A program made the translations under genes and the position numbers. A stretch of 11,847 bases of DNA, from assembly GCA_937893205.1 (NCBI GenBank), contig CALBJU010000018.1, positions 1-11,847 on the forward strand, in the 5' to 3' direction. Positions 1 to 6,758 of this stretch are shown in pieces (positions within the stretch are counted from its first letter, which is position 1; each line of letters begins with the position of its first letter). Under the pieces are notes generated by a model. The model was not told the DNA's origin, did not search any database, and worked only from the letters and a program-made list of their open reading frames with translations. This DNA is from an uncultured Bacteroidota bacterium (lineage in GTDB: Bacteria; Bacteroidota; Rhodothermia; Rhodothermales; UBA10348).

Positions 1-1053
1 GCCCGCTTCGCGCCAGCTGTCGAGCACATCGAGCGACTCGTATCCCCGGCCGTGCTCCGCGTTGCGAAACACCGCGTCTGAACCGTAGACGATCTTGACT
101 CCCAGTGCGTACGCCCGGCGGAGCCGGTCAACGAACATATCGTGTTCGGGCTGGAACGCTGAGACGTCAGCGGTCGGATCTGCCCAGGCGAGCCCTTCAA
201 GAGTGAACTCGGTGCCTACCAGATATACACCTGCGTCCTTTGCCATCTGCAGTACCTCATCGGGCATATTCGGCCCATGCTCTATCGATCGGACTCCAGC
301 GTCGATCGCGTTTCGAGCGCCCTGCTCCGTCCAGCAGTGAGCGGCCACGTAGGTGCCGGCGAGTTCGGCCTCGTTGACTGCCGCTCGAATTTCTTCCACT
401 GAATAGATGTAGCGCTGATCATCAATCACCAGTTTGATGAAGGTCGCACCGAAATGCAGATTTTCTCGAACGGCCTTAATGATTTCGGTGGGTCCATCGG
501 CAAACGTGTACTCTGGATTTCCGAGGCCGGGTTTTTCGGGTTGAAGATGAAACTGGGCTCCGAACGGTGCGATAATGGGGCCGGACACTTCCATGTGGGG
601 TCCAGGAACGAGCCCTTCATCGATTCCCTGCTTTATGGCCACGTCAGCATAATTTCCATTATTTCCGATGTCTCGGATGGCCGTGAAGCCCGCTTCGACC
701 ATGTCCTTTGCGTTCCGGACCCCTTGAACCGCTCGGTACGCTGTGGTGTTGAGAAGCCCCGTGACATAGTAATTTCCGCCGTCTTTCGAGGGGTCAACTT
801 CAAGCGCCATATGTGAGTGGGCATCGATAAGCCCAGCCATGACGAAACTGTCAGAGAGGTCAATTACGTCATCGGTTACTCGGCCGGACCAGTCACTGAT
901 CGCAGTGATTCGGCCGTCTACAACGGTGATCTTCTGATCATTGGAAGTGGAGCCGTCTTGGGTGTGAACGACCGTTCCGGCCCTGATTACGGCATTTTGG
1001 GCGCTGGAGGGGAGCACGAGAGCTGCCAAGAGCAGCAAAAAGCGATATTTCAT
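1..1053 (-). CDS. Secreted metal-dependent amidohydrolase (imidazolonepropionase-like), C-terminus cut by window edge
   Basis: Reading the minus strand from the ATG at 1053-1051 gives 351 codons with no stop before the left edge. The N-terminus is a typical signal peptide (basic MKYR, then a Leu/Ala-rich core, ending near residue 18 with SSA-Q), so export is expected. All metal-ligand positions of the amidohydrolase superfamily are present in order: the HxH pair H79/H81 after 'AGLIDA', K207 in 'FIKLVI' (the usual carboxylated lysine), H239 in 'AAHCW', H259 in 'SIEHG', and D326 in 'YGSDA'. This is the pattern of exported Xaa-Pro dipeptidase/imidazolonepropionase-like hydrolases of about 430 residues, so roughly the last 80 residues lie outside. 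A cyclic amide or peptide-like substrate is a family-level inference; the exact substrate cannot be read. No Shine-Dalgarno precedes the start. The gene diverges from the sensor gene at 1192. Confidence 0.9.
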   Translation of the reverse strand, partial: MKYRFLLLLAALVLPSSAQNAVIRAGTVVHTQDGSTSNDQKITVVDGRITAISDWSGRVTDDVIDLSDSFVMAGLIDAHSHMALEVDPSKDGGNYYVTGLLNTTAYRAVQGVRNAKDMVEAGFTAIRDIGNNGNYADVAIKQGIDEGLVPGPHMEVSGPIIAPFGAQFHLQPEKPGLGNPEYTFADGPTEIIKAVRENLHFGATFIKLVIDDQRYIYSVEEIRAAVNEAELAGTYVAAHCWTEQGARNAIDAGVRSIEHGPNMPDEVLQMAKDAGVYLVGTEFTLEGLAWADPTADVSAFQPEHDMFVDRLRRAYALGVKIVYGSDAVFRNAEHGRGYESLDVLDSWREAG

Positions 1054-1191
1054 GTTTTCAGTAGGGTGTGGGAGCCGAAAAGATAGCAGGATCGCAGAGA
1101 AATGCACTACCGCGTTGATGTCATTTTTCTTGAGCCGGTCGCGCACGAAATGTCGTATTGTTAGCATTGACCCCCACCACTCCAGATACGT
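1054..1191. promoter_or_regulatory. Divergent intergenic region, promoters not resolved
   Basis: These 138 bases separate the amidohydrolase start (minus) from the sensor/receiver gene start (plus), so they should carry both promoters. A TTGAGC at 1130-1135 is followed 17 bases later by TCGTAT at 1153-1158, which is a poor -10. I found no good match to the Bacteroidota TTG-N19-TAnnTTTG promoter. Neither start has a ribosome-binding site. Only the position supports this entry. Confidence 0.3.
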
Positions 1192-3741
1192 ATGAGTCTC
1201 TCTGCAAAAGAGATAACCCAAATTCAAGCCGATCTCGCGACCGCAAAACGCGAATTGCAGATCGAAGCTGCCGTTGAGCGCATTCGTGTGCGGGCTCTTG
1301 CGATGCGTGAGTCGGAAGAAATTCTTGCAGTCGCTACAGATCTGAAGGCCGAAATGAAAGGCCTTGGCCTTGAAGGCATTCTCTCGTGTCAAATCAATAT
1401 CCGACAGGCGGATGGGACATACCACGTCACCGAGATCTCGGGCCTTAACGAGGATGAACAGGCGGATTTTCCAGCTAGTTTTTCCTACGATCCAGCTGAT
1501 CTCCACCCTGATATACACGTACATGATGTTCTAAAAGTCGAATCGTTCACAATCCTCCATCTTGACCAGAAAGCGTTGAGACTAGCGATGAGCGAGGCAG
1601 CTAAATTCGATCCCGAGTATGCGGAAGGCTGGGAGGAGTACATGGACTCAGGCGCGGCCTCTGAGACATGGTTTGCAGTGTGTCCGCAGACTTGGGGACA
1701 ATTGGGTTTCGATTTTGATCGTGAGCCCTCCGGTGAAGCGGAGCGGATCATCAAGCGACTAGCCGGTGCAGTCGATTTAGTGCTCACCCGGTTCCTGGAT
1801 CTAGTAAATGCTGAGGCCCAGACACGCGAAGCCCAAATCGGCCTCGCCGTTGAACGAGTTCGCGCCAAGGCGCTGGCAATGCACAAGTCAGAGGATCTCC
1901 TGGAGGTTGCGACCGCGCTGCGAGAGGAAATGCGGGGACTGGGTCACCGGGCTGTGTCTGCATCCACGATCTACATTGATCAGGGGAATGGGATGGTTCG
2001 AGTCTGGGACATGTCGAAGCTTGAGGATGTTGATCATCCTGAGATGTATTTCGACCACATTATGGATCCATCGGAGTGGTCAGGTGACTATTTCTTTCAA
2101 GAAATTCTTGCCTCAACAGATTACCATGTTTTTTACCAAGGCCCAGAGCAATTGCGGCTTACCGAAAAATGGATACGAGCCTACGATCCTGATTACGCGG
2201 ACGAGCTCGTCGCACTTCTCGACAGCGAGAATCTCGAAAATCTTTGGATATCAGCGTTTCCATTGGAGAGGGGTCAACTGACCATTGATTTTTTAGAAGA
2301 ACCGCCCGATGAAGTGAAGGACATCCTTCCCAAAATGGCAGCGGCGTTTGATCTCGCTTACACCCGGTTTGAGGACCTTCAATTGGCCGAAGCCCAGGCA
2401 CGTGAGGCTCAAATAGAGTTTTCCCTCGAACGAGTGCGCGGACGCACGGCGGGAATGCGCGATAGTGCCGAATGGGGATCGGTACTGGGGATTGCGTTTG
2501 AAGAAATGAGAAGGGTCGGTTTTGACATCAACATGAGTGTGCTGGTTCAATACGATACCAGTACATGGGACTCAGACTTCTGGATTTCCGGCTTTGGTCA
2601 GGACATTGCGCCTGTCAGCTATTTCACTAAACGTGTAGACCATCCAATAGCTGACCGATTTCTGAAAGCCTTTAAGAGCGAGGAGGATTTCTTCCACATA
2701 TCCTTTGGGGGAGAAGAAAAGCGCGTTTATGATGAGCTTCTGTTGTCCCAGGAAGGGTGGGTGGACGCGCCCCAGTCGCTGAAAGATGGTATTAGATCTG
2801 TGCCGGAGGTGCACGTTTCCTCTGCAAAGCTTGGAAGCGGCTGGATACAGATTGCCAGCGTGGAGCGCTTGCCTGAACAAATGGAGAGCCTGCTTCGGCG
2901 TTTCGGCGCGGTGATCCGGATGATGAACACTCGTTTTCAGGATCTCAAAGAAGCGGAAGCCGCTGCCAGAGAAGCCAAAATCGAGGCATCTCTCGAACGC
3001 CTACGTGGCCGTGCAATGTCGATGCAGAAACCAGACGATATCGGAGAGGTATCAATATTGCTCTTCGATGAGCTGGAAGCCCTCGAAATGAACGCTCTCC
3101 GGTCTGGTATTGGATTCCCATCTGAAGACGGAAAGACCTACGAGTTTCGGGCGGCGACGAAATCAGAAGATGGCTTGACCACGCTTGTTGTCGGTCGAGA
3201 AGACATCGATGTTCACCCCCTGATTCGGGAGTGTTACGACTACCGGGAAAAGGGCGGAAGCCACATGGTTCGGATCCTGGAAGGAGATGAGTTGCTGGAG
3301 TATTACCACGCAGTTTTTGACACCATGCCGCTTCCAGACTGGAAGGAACGCATGAAAGCAGGTTCGACGGCTCGGGAGTGTTTTTCATCGTTTGCGTTTT
3401 CTGACGGCTGGATTTACAGCTTCACCGAGGACCCCATGACTGAAGGCGAGATCGAATTGATCTTCGCTTTCTCAGGCGAAGAGGCTCTGCAGCAGCTCGT
3501 AACCCACGGTCGAACGGATGTCGTTCTCGTCCTATCGGACATAAATATGCCGGGAATGACGGGTTTCGAACTGCTGAAGAAAATCAAAGAGGTGCCGCCG
3601 CCTGTACCAGTGTGCATGATGACAGCCTATGACAACGATGAATATCGAGGCAAAGCGGCCGATCTGAATTGCGATGGGTACGTGTCCAAACCTATCGATT
3701 TTGCGGCCCTGAAAGACACCATACATTCGCTGGTGGACTGA
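1192..3741 (+). CDS. Multi-module sensor-like protein fused to a truncated response-regulator receiver domain
   Basis: This is an 849-residue cytoplasmic protein with no signal peptide or membrane segment. It has four related modules of about 190 residues. Each opens with a charged, probably coiled-coil linker of the form EAxxREAxIExxLERxRxRAxxM, near residues 20, 207, 399 and 588. The first three end in a helix like 'AFDLxxTRFxDL'. Such linkers and modules are common in large Bacteroidota-type histidine kinases, where I take them to be GAF-like sensors. No histidine kinase or ATPase domain follows here. After 'FTEDPMTEGE' (about 744-753) the chain runs straight into a receiver domain lacking its first strand and acidic pair but keeping phosphoacceptor D783 in 'LSDINMPG', T811 in 'MMTAYD' and K833 in 'SKPID'. 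Module four also lacks its closing helix, so this looks like an in-frame deletion or an assembly collapse. Peptide deformylase follows after one base. Reading frame and modules are certain; signal and function are not. Confidence 0.85.
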   Translation: MSLSAKEITQIQADLATAKRELQIEAAVERIRVRALAMRESEEILAVATDLKAEMKGLGLEGILSCQINIRQADGTYHVTEISGLNEDEQADFPASFSYDPADLHPDIHVHDVLKVESFTILHLDQKALRLAMSEAAKFDPEYAEGWEEYMDSGAASETWFAVCPQTWGQLGFDFDREPSGEAERIIKRLAGAVDLVLTRFLDLVNAEAQTREAQIGLAVERVRAKALAMHKSEDLLEVATALREEMRGLGHRAVSASTIYIDQGNGMVRVWDMSKLEDVDHPEMYFDHIMDPSEWSGDYFFQEILASTDYHVFYQGPEQLRLTEKWIRAYDPDYADELVALLDSENLENLWISAFPLERGQLTIDFLEEPPDEVKDILPKMAAAFDLAYTRFEDLQLAEAQAREAQIEFSLERVRGRTAGMRDSAEWGSVLGIAFEEMRRVGFDINMSVLVQYDTSTWDSDFWISGFGQDIAPVSYFTKRVDHPIADRFLKAFKSEEDFFHISFGGEEKRVYDELLLSQEGWVDAPQSLKDGIRSVPEVHVSSAKLGSGWIQIASVERLPEQMESLLRRFGAVIRMMNTRFQDLKEAEAAAREAKIEASLERLRGRAMSMQKPDDIGEVSILLFDELEALEMNALRSGIGFPSEDGKTYEFRAATKSEDGLTTLVVGREDIDVHPLIRECYDYREKGGSHMVRILEGDELLEYYHAVFDTMPLPDWKERMKAGSTARECFSSFAFSDGWIYSFTEDPMTEGEIELIFAFSGEEALQQLVTHGRTDVVLVLSDINMPGMTGFELLKKIKEVPPPVPVCMMTAYDNDEYRGKAADLNCDGYVSKPIDFAALKDTIHSLVD
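1252..3456 (+). repeat. Four tandem protein-level modules with coiled-coil-like linkers
   Basis: The linkers begin at about 1252, 1810, 2386 and 2953. Those spacings equal roughly 186, 192 and 189 residues. The repetition is clear in protein (EAxxREAxIExxLERxRxRA, then a Met and an acidic 'SE/SA/KPD' turn) but poor in DNA, so the copies are old. The fourth module is about 20 residues short and runs into the receiver domain. Confidence 0.75.
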
Positions 3742-3742
3742 A

Positions 3743-4315
3743 TTGGTTCTAGAAATCACCCAAATCGGCAATCCGGTTCTGCGGCAGAATTGTGAGGCGC
3801 TCACGGTCGAGCAAATCGAAAGCGAAGAGATGCAGCAGTTCATCGACGACCTTGTCGAGACAAAACGAGATGCGAATGGTGCGGGCATCGCGGCGCCGCA
3901 GGTAGACAAGCCGTGGCGAATCTTCGTAGTGGAAGTAGCCAACAATCCCCGGTATCCGTATAAACCTGAGACCCCCCTCACGATCTGCATCAATCCGACA
4001 ATTTCGTTTCTGACCGAGGAGCGCTACGACAATTACGAGGGGTGTCTGTCTATTCCAGATCTGCGCGGCAAGGTGCCTAGATGTCCCCATATCAGAGTCG
4101 ATGCACTTGATCGCGCGGGTCAACCCTACTCGATGGAAGTCAAAGGCATTACGGCCGGGACTTTCCAGCACGAAGACGATCATCTCAACGGCATTCTGTT
4201 TCCAGACCGCGTGACCGATCCGCACACGTTCAGCACGTGGGCCGAATTCGAGCTCAGGTATCAGGAAGGAGTGAAGGACTCTGTAATCGAAATCGTCGAA
4301 AAGTGGGGAGAGTAG
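3743..4315 (+). CDS. def: Peptide deformylase
   Basis: This enzyme removes the formyl group from the initiator methionine of new proteins at the ribosome, using a metal ion. All three family motifs are intact in the 190-residue product: GAGIAAPQ (46-53), EGCLSIP (99-105, metal ligand C101) and QHEDDHLNG (142-150, ligands H143 and H147, catalytic E144). Length is normal. The chosen start is TTG at 3743, giving MVLEITQIGNPVLR, the usual deformylase beginning. It lies one base after the TGA of the sensor gene (3739-3741), and no Shine-Dalgarno is placed for it, so translation probably depends on ribosomes arriving from the upstream gene. Pairing with a signalling gene is unusual, since def more often sits near fmt. 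Its stop lies only 9 bases from that of the convergent peptidase remnant. Confidence 0.95.
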   Translation: MVLEITQIGNPVLRQNCEALTVEQIESEEMQQFIDDLVETKRDANGAGIAAPQVDKPWRIFVVEVANNPRYPYKPETPLTICINPTISFLTEERYDNYEGCLSIPDLRGKVPRCPHIRVDALDRAGQPYSMEVKGITAGTFQHEDDHLNGILFPDRVTDPHTFSTWAEFELRYQEGVKDSVIEIVEKWGE

Positions 4316-4324
4316 CTCGCCGCG

Positions 4325-4753
4325 CTATTTTTCCCAGACGTTGTCATCGGGATTGGAATCTGGAAATCGACCGTCCGGATCGAGCGTGATCTTCGTGATG
4401 ACCCGATCTCCAAACGAAAGAGCAAGTTCGATTTCGCGGCTACCATCGAACCAGATGTCGACAGGCCAGCTCACAATAGCTGAGTTTTCGCTGATCATCA
4501 TCGCGTTGGGCATTGACGGAATCAGCGGGCCTTCTTCTTCGAACTTCACTTTCAGCACGATCGGTGAAGGCATCTGGCCGTCCTGCCGGACCACTATCCG
4601 AATGTCAGTTCCAACCGTAGACACCTCTTTGAGGGAGCCATCCACAGAGTCCGTCGTCCAGAGCCAGTAGTACCAGAACCAGCCCAAATCTTCTTCGAGC
4701 GCGTTACTCATGAAGAAGACGAAATCCCAGGGGGAAGGATGTTTGAACGCCCA
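4325..4753 (-). pseudogene. C-terminal fragment of an M1-family metallopeptidase, N-terminal part missing
   Basis: The frame ends at a TAG (4327-4325). It can be followed upstream past the ATG at 4711 to about 4753, because 'WAFKHPSPWDFVFF' and 'LGWFWYYWLWTTD' form the late alpha-helical region of large bacterial M1 aminopeptidases ('WAxKHPxPxDFFxxxE...DLxWFW'). A beta-rich tail follows, with 'VVRQDGQMPSPIVLKV', 'SWPVDIWFDGSR' and a terminal 'DPDGRFPDSNPDDNVW', typical of this family. The catalytic domain (GxMEN, HExxHxWxG) should be several hundred residues further upstream but is absent: beyond about 4753 the DNA belongs to another gene in the opposite direction. An ATG at 4711 could start a 128-residue product, but it falls mid-domain and is not a natural start. 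This is either a broken gene or one cut by a faulty join. Confidence 0.8.
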
Positions 4754-4757
4754 GGCA

Positions 4758-5150
4758 TGGGTGTGCAGGGATGATAACGGCAGCTGGGTGATCGATGATG
4801 ATCATTGGGGAAATGGCCTCGTTGGGGCCGGCGGTGTATACGCCTCTGTGAATGACTTCTACCACTGGGATCAGGCGCTCTACACCGGTGGGGTTGTCCG
4901 TTCGGAAACACTGGAAGAAGCCTTCGCGCCAACCACCCTGAACGACGGGTCAGTGTCGGAGTACGGATTTGGGTGGAGCTTGCGTGAGCGGCTTGGGCAC
5001 TCGGCCATTCATCACGGAGGAAGCTGGTTGGGATTCAGAACCTACTTTTTACGGCTTCCTGATCTCAAGTTGAGTGTAATAGTGCTTTCGAATGCCACTG
5101 CCAACGCGTACGACCTTGCTGAGTCGGTGGCAAGATTGTACCTGCCCTAA
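4758..5150 (+). pseudogene. C-terminal fragment of a serine beta-lactamase-like (class C / D-Ala-D-Ala carboxypeptidase type) hydrolase
   Basis: From about 4758 to the TAA at 5148-5150 the plus strand encodes the C-terminal half of a serine hydrolase of the beta-lactamase/penicillin-binding-protein class C superfamily. 'GNGLVGAGGVYASVNDFYHWDQALYTGG' matches in style the 'GAGGxxSxxxDxxxWDxAL' segment, and 'HHGGSWLGFRT' supplies the third active-site motif (HxG replacing KTG). The final 'VIVLSNATANAYDLA...' strand and helix are normal. The SxxK and YxN motifs, which carry the nucleophile, lie upstream in the family and are missing. An open frame continues back to an ATG at 4710, but 4710-4753 is antisense to the M1 peptidase gene, so that start is spurious. 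As it stands the product would be inactive. The stop lies 3 bases from that of the convergent monooxygenase gene. Confidence 0.8.
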
Positions 5151-5153
5151 GAT

Positions 5154-5510
5154 TTACCGCCTGAAGCCCGTCAGGTGTTTCATGTGAACGGCTCCAAATC
5201 CAACCAGTGCTTCGCGGACCGCCGCGCTGGGGTCACCGTAGACAGAAAACTGAGTGGGTGTGATGAAGGCCATCATGCGCTCGGCGTAGTTCGCTCCGAA
5301 GCTCGCTATATGAGTTATTGCGGCTTCCGAGTCGACATATCGCTCGTTGATATGGCAGGTATGCCCGTCTTCCCCAATGAACCATTCATATTGCAGGGTT
5401 CCAGGTTCTGCTTCGACGGACGCAGCCATTTCAGCCGCCAACGCCCCGAATTCATCCGCCTTGCCTTCGTTTATGGTTAATTGAAGATTCCAGGAGATGT
5501 TGTTGGGCAT
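5154..5510 (-). CDS. Antibiotic-biosynthesis-monooxygenase (ABM) domain protein, putative quinol monooxygenase
   Basis: The 118-residue product from ATG 5510 is a single ABM-fold domain, a small ferredoxin-like dimeric barrel. It has 'WNLQLTINEGKADEF' as first strand and helix, 'AEPGTLQYEWFIGEDGHTCHINERYVD' as the central hairpin, and 'THIASFGANYAERMMAF' as the second helix. This resembles YgiN-like putative quinol monooxygenases, soluble cofactor-free oxygenases of aromatic or quinol substrates. The substrate here is unknown, and many such proteins have no proven activity. The open frame extends to a TTG at 5540, but homologous proteins begin about where the ATG lies, and a weak GGA stands about 8 bases before it. 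It diverges from the helix-turn-helix gene at 5674, which could regulate it, although nothing in the sequence proves this. Confidence 0.8.
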   Translation of the reverse strand: MPNNISWNLQLTINEGKADEFGALAAEMAASVEAEPGTLQYEWFIGEDGHTCHINERYVDSEAAITHIASFGANYAERMMAFITPTQFSVYGDPSAAVREALVGFGAVHMKHLTGFRR

Positions 5511-5673
5511 GATGATTCCGATTTGTTCAGGGGCTGCCAAATTGGGAAATCATTTCTTCGATTCCAACCATTGTGATTCGTCCTGGAGCAATCGCCAGCC
5601 GTGGACAGACACAGTGAAGTGAAGTTTGTGTTCGCGCCGAGGCTTCCCCGAAGGCGTTCCTTATTTTTAGCGG

Positions 5674-6075
5674 ATGCCAACTCCTGAAGACAGAACCGAA
5701 CAGATCATAGCCGCCTTTGAAGAAGGACTGAGTGCGACTGAGATTTCAAAGGCCTTTGGGATGGGACTCGAGGCCGTTCACGCTCGCCTGGAACGAGCAG
5801 GCATCGCGTCCAAGTCGGAAGAAAAGGCGTCCAAAGCGGATCAGGAGATTCAGAACCGTGAGCGAGTGATTGCTATGGTGCGCAAGGGGTTTCGGACGAC
5901 AACCATCGCAATCATGACTGGAATGTCGCTCCAGAAGGTGCGTGCGCTGGTCAAAAAATCCTACATCATCACGCGCGACCACGGCGGGAATGAAGTGCTT
6001 CTTCCGCGGCACGACAAGAACAAGATTGAGCGTCCCCGCAATAAGTGGCGCTTTTTCAGATCGCGCGGAAACTAA
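5674..6075 (+). CDS. Small DNA-binding protein with two helix-turn-helix units
   Basis: The 133-residue protein has two similar helical units. Residues 8-43 (TEQIIAAFEEGLSATEISKAFGMG, then AVHARLERAGI) and 62-96 (RERVIAMVRKGFRTTTIAIMTGM, then LQKVRALVKKS) both follow the trihelical helix-turn-helix pattern of resolvase/transposase-type Hin domains: a first helix, 'G.s...Ia...g.s...V', and a recognition helix. An acidic/lysine-rich linker joins them, and a strongly basic tail (KNKIERPRNKWRFFRSRGN) follows. No catalytic or ligand-binding domain is present, so it is most likely a small transcription regulator or nucleoid-type DNA binder. I do not recognise a named family. Coding character is good and the ATG at 5674 fits the domain start, though no ribosome-binding site is visible. 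A transposase remnant is possible, but no inverted repeats or other element parts are nearby. Confidence 0.7.
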   Translation: MPTPEDRTEQIIAAFEEGLSATEISKAFGMGLEAVHARLERAGIASKSEEKASKADQEIQNRERVIAMVRKGFRTTTIAIMTGMSLQKVRALVKKSYIITRDHGGNEVLLPRHDKNKIERPRNKWRFFRSRGN

Positions 6076-6083
6076 GCCGAGCA

Positions 6084-6100
6084 GCCGCTTCAGGTGCGGC
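6084..6100. terminator. Possible hairpin between convergent genes
   Basis: GCCGC (6084-6088) and GCGGC (6096-6100) can pair around a 7-base loop. They lie just after the helix-turn-helix gene stop and before the convergent hydrolase stop at 6114. The stem is short and has no T-run on either side, so intrinsic termination is doubtful. Confidence 0.25.
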
Positions 6101-6113
6101 GTCGATTCTGATC

Positions 6114-6758
6114 TCAATCAAACAGCGTTGTTAGCAGTTCTGCGTTGAGCTCATGCCCCCCGTCGTAGCGGATGGTCCGATAGGAGCACTGGTGGTCCCT
6201 CAGATCTTCTTCGGCGCTGATTATCCTGTCTTCGGGAAGGAAGTTGTCATTCGAACCCGCTACCAGTAGGATCTCAGGCACATCGGCCAGCGCATCCCAC
6301 TCTTCATCCGACAGGTCGTGAGCGGGACCAGAACCCCATAATATGACCATTTGGGGCTTTAGGTGGCCATTTCCGACCCACCGACTTGCGGTCGGGCAAC
6401 CCTGTGAGAACCCTAAAACAGTGACTGAGACTTCCTCAGATGTCTCTTCGACCAGCGCCGACGCAAGGCCCCCGAGATACGTCACATAGTCCATGATCTC
6501 GTACTCACGATCCTCAGAAGTCATCCAGGTCGCGCCGACCGTACGACTTCTGTGATGCGTGTAAAAGCGGGACAACGCCTCGGGGCAGATGATTACCCGG
6601 CCCTCAGATGCGATGGGGCTCACTACCTTGGCGAAGTCGGAGGCAAGTTGTCCGTAGCCGTGCAACGCGAATACCAGTTCTCTGGTAGAGGACGATAGCT
6701 CTCCGATCTGAGCAAATCGTGACGTTTTCGGAGTGACGAACCGGTTAACCTGTATCAC
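6114..6758 (-). CDS. Alpha/beta hydrolase of the phospholipase/carboxylesterase (YpfH-like) family
   Basis: The 214-residue cytoplasmic esterase-type hydrolase keeps its whole catalytic triad: S118 in the nucleophile elbow GFSQG (116-120), D171 in 'GSNDNFLP', and H202 in 'GGHEL'. The oxyanion-loop motif LHGYGQ is at 32-37. Order, spacing and length fit the carboxylesterase/phospholipase family (Abhydrolase_2), which cleaves small carboxyl esters, lysophospholipids or acyl thioesters; the substrate here cannot be assigned. The start is GTG at 6758-6756, inside TAGTG, so it overlaps the stop of the LOG-family gene by one base. This strongly suggests translational coupling and makes this the last gene of a minus-strand operon. 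A Cys follows the nucleophile motif (SQGCP), as in many relatives. Confidence 0.88.
   Translation of the reverse strand: MIQVNRFVTPKTSRFAQIGELSSSTRELVFALHGYGQLASDFAKVVSPIASEGRVIICPEALSRFYTHHRSRTVGATWMTSEDREYEIMDYVTYLGGLASALVEETSEEVSVTVLGFSQGCPTASRWVGNGHLKPQMVILWGSGPAHDLSDEEWDALADVPEILLVAGSNDNFLPEDRIISAEEDLRDHQCSYRTIRYDGGHELNAELLTTLFD

Noticed and set aside
4313..4332. Small dyad TAGC...GCTA followed by TTTTT between the convergent deformylase and peptidase stops
   Set aside because: Only four base pairs, and the arms are formed by the two stop codons; too weak to call a terminator.
4710..4757. In-frame ATG extending the beta-lactamase-like fragment upstream (MKKTKSQGEG...)
   Set aside because: These bases are antisense to well-conserved M1 peptidase codons, so the apparent start is a by-product of the junction.
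5511..5540. TTG start at 5540 for the ABM protein
   Set aside because: The family begins close to ATG 5510, and the ten extra residues add nothing recognisable.
5546..5575. TTG-N19-xxnnTTTG arrangement upstream of the ABM gene on the minus strand, resembling a Bacteroidota promoter
   Set aside because: The TA of the -7 box is missing (CCAATTTG), so the match is no better than expected by chance.
5746..6117. Minus-strand open frame of 123 codons across the helix-turn-helix gene
   Set aside because: It has no recognisable protein features and mirrors the coding pattern of the plus-strand gene.
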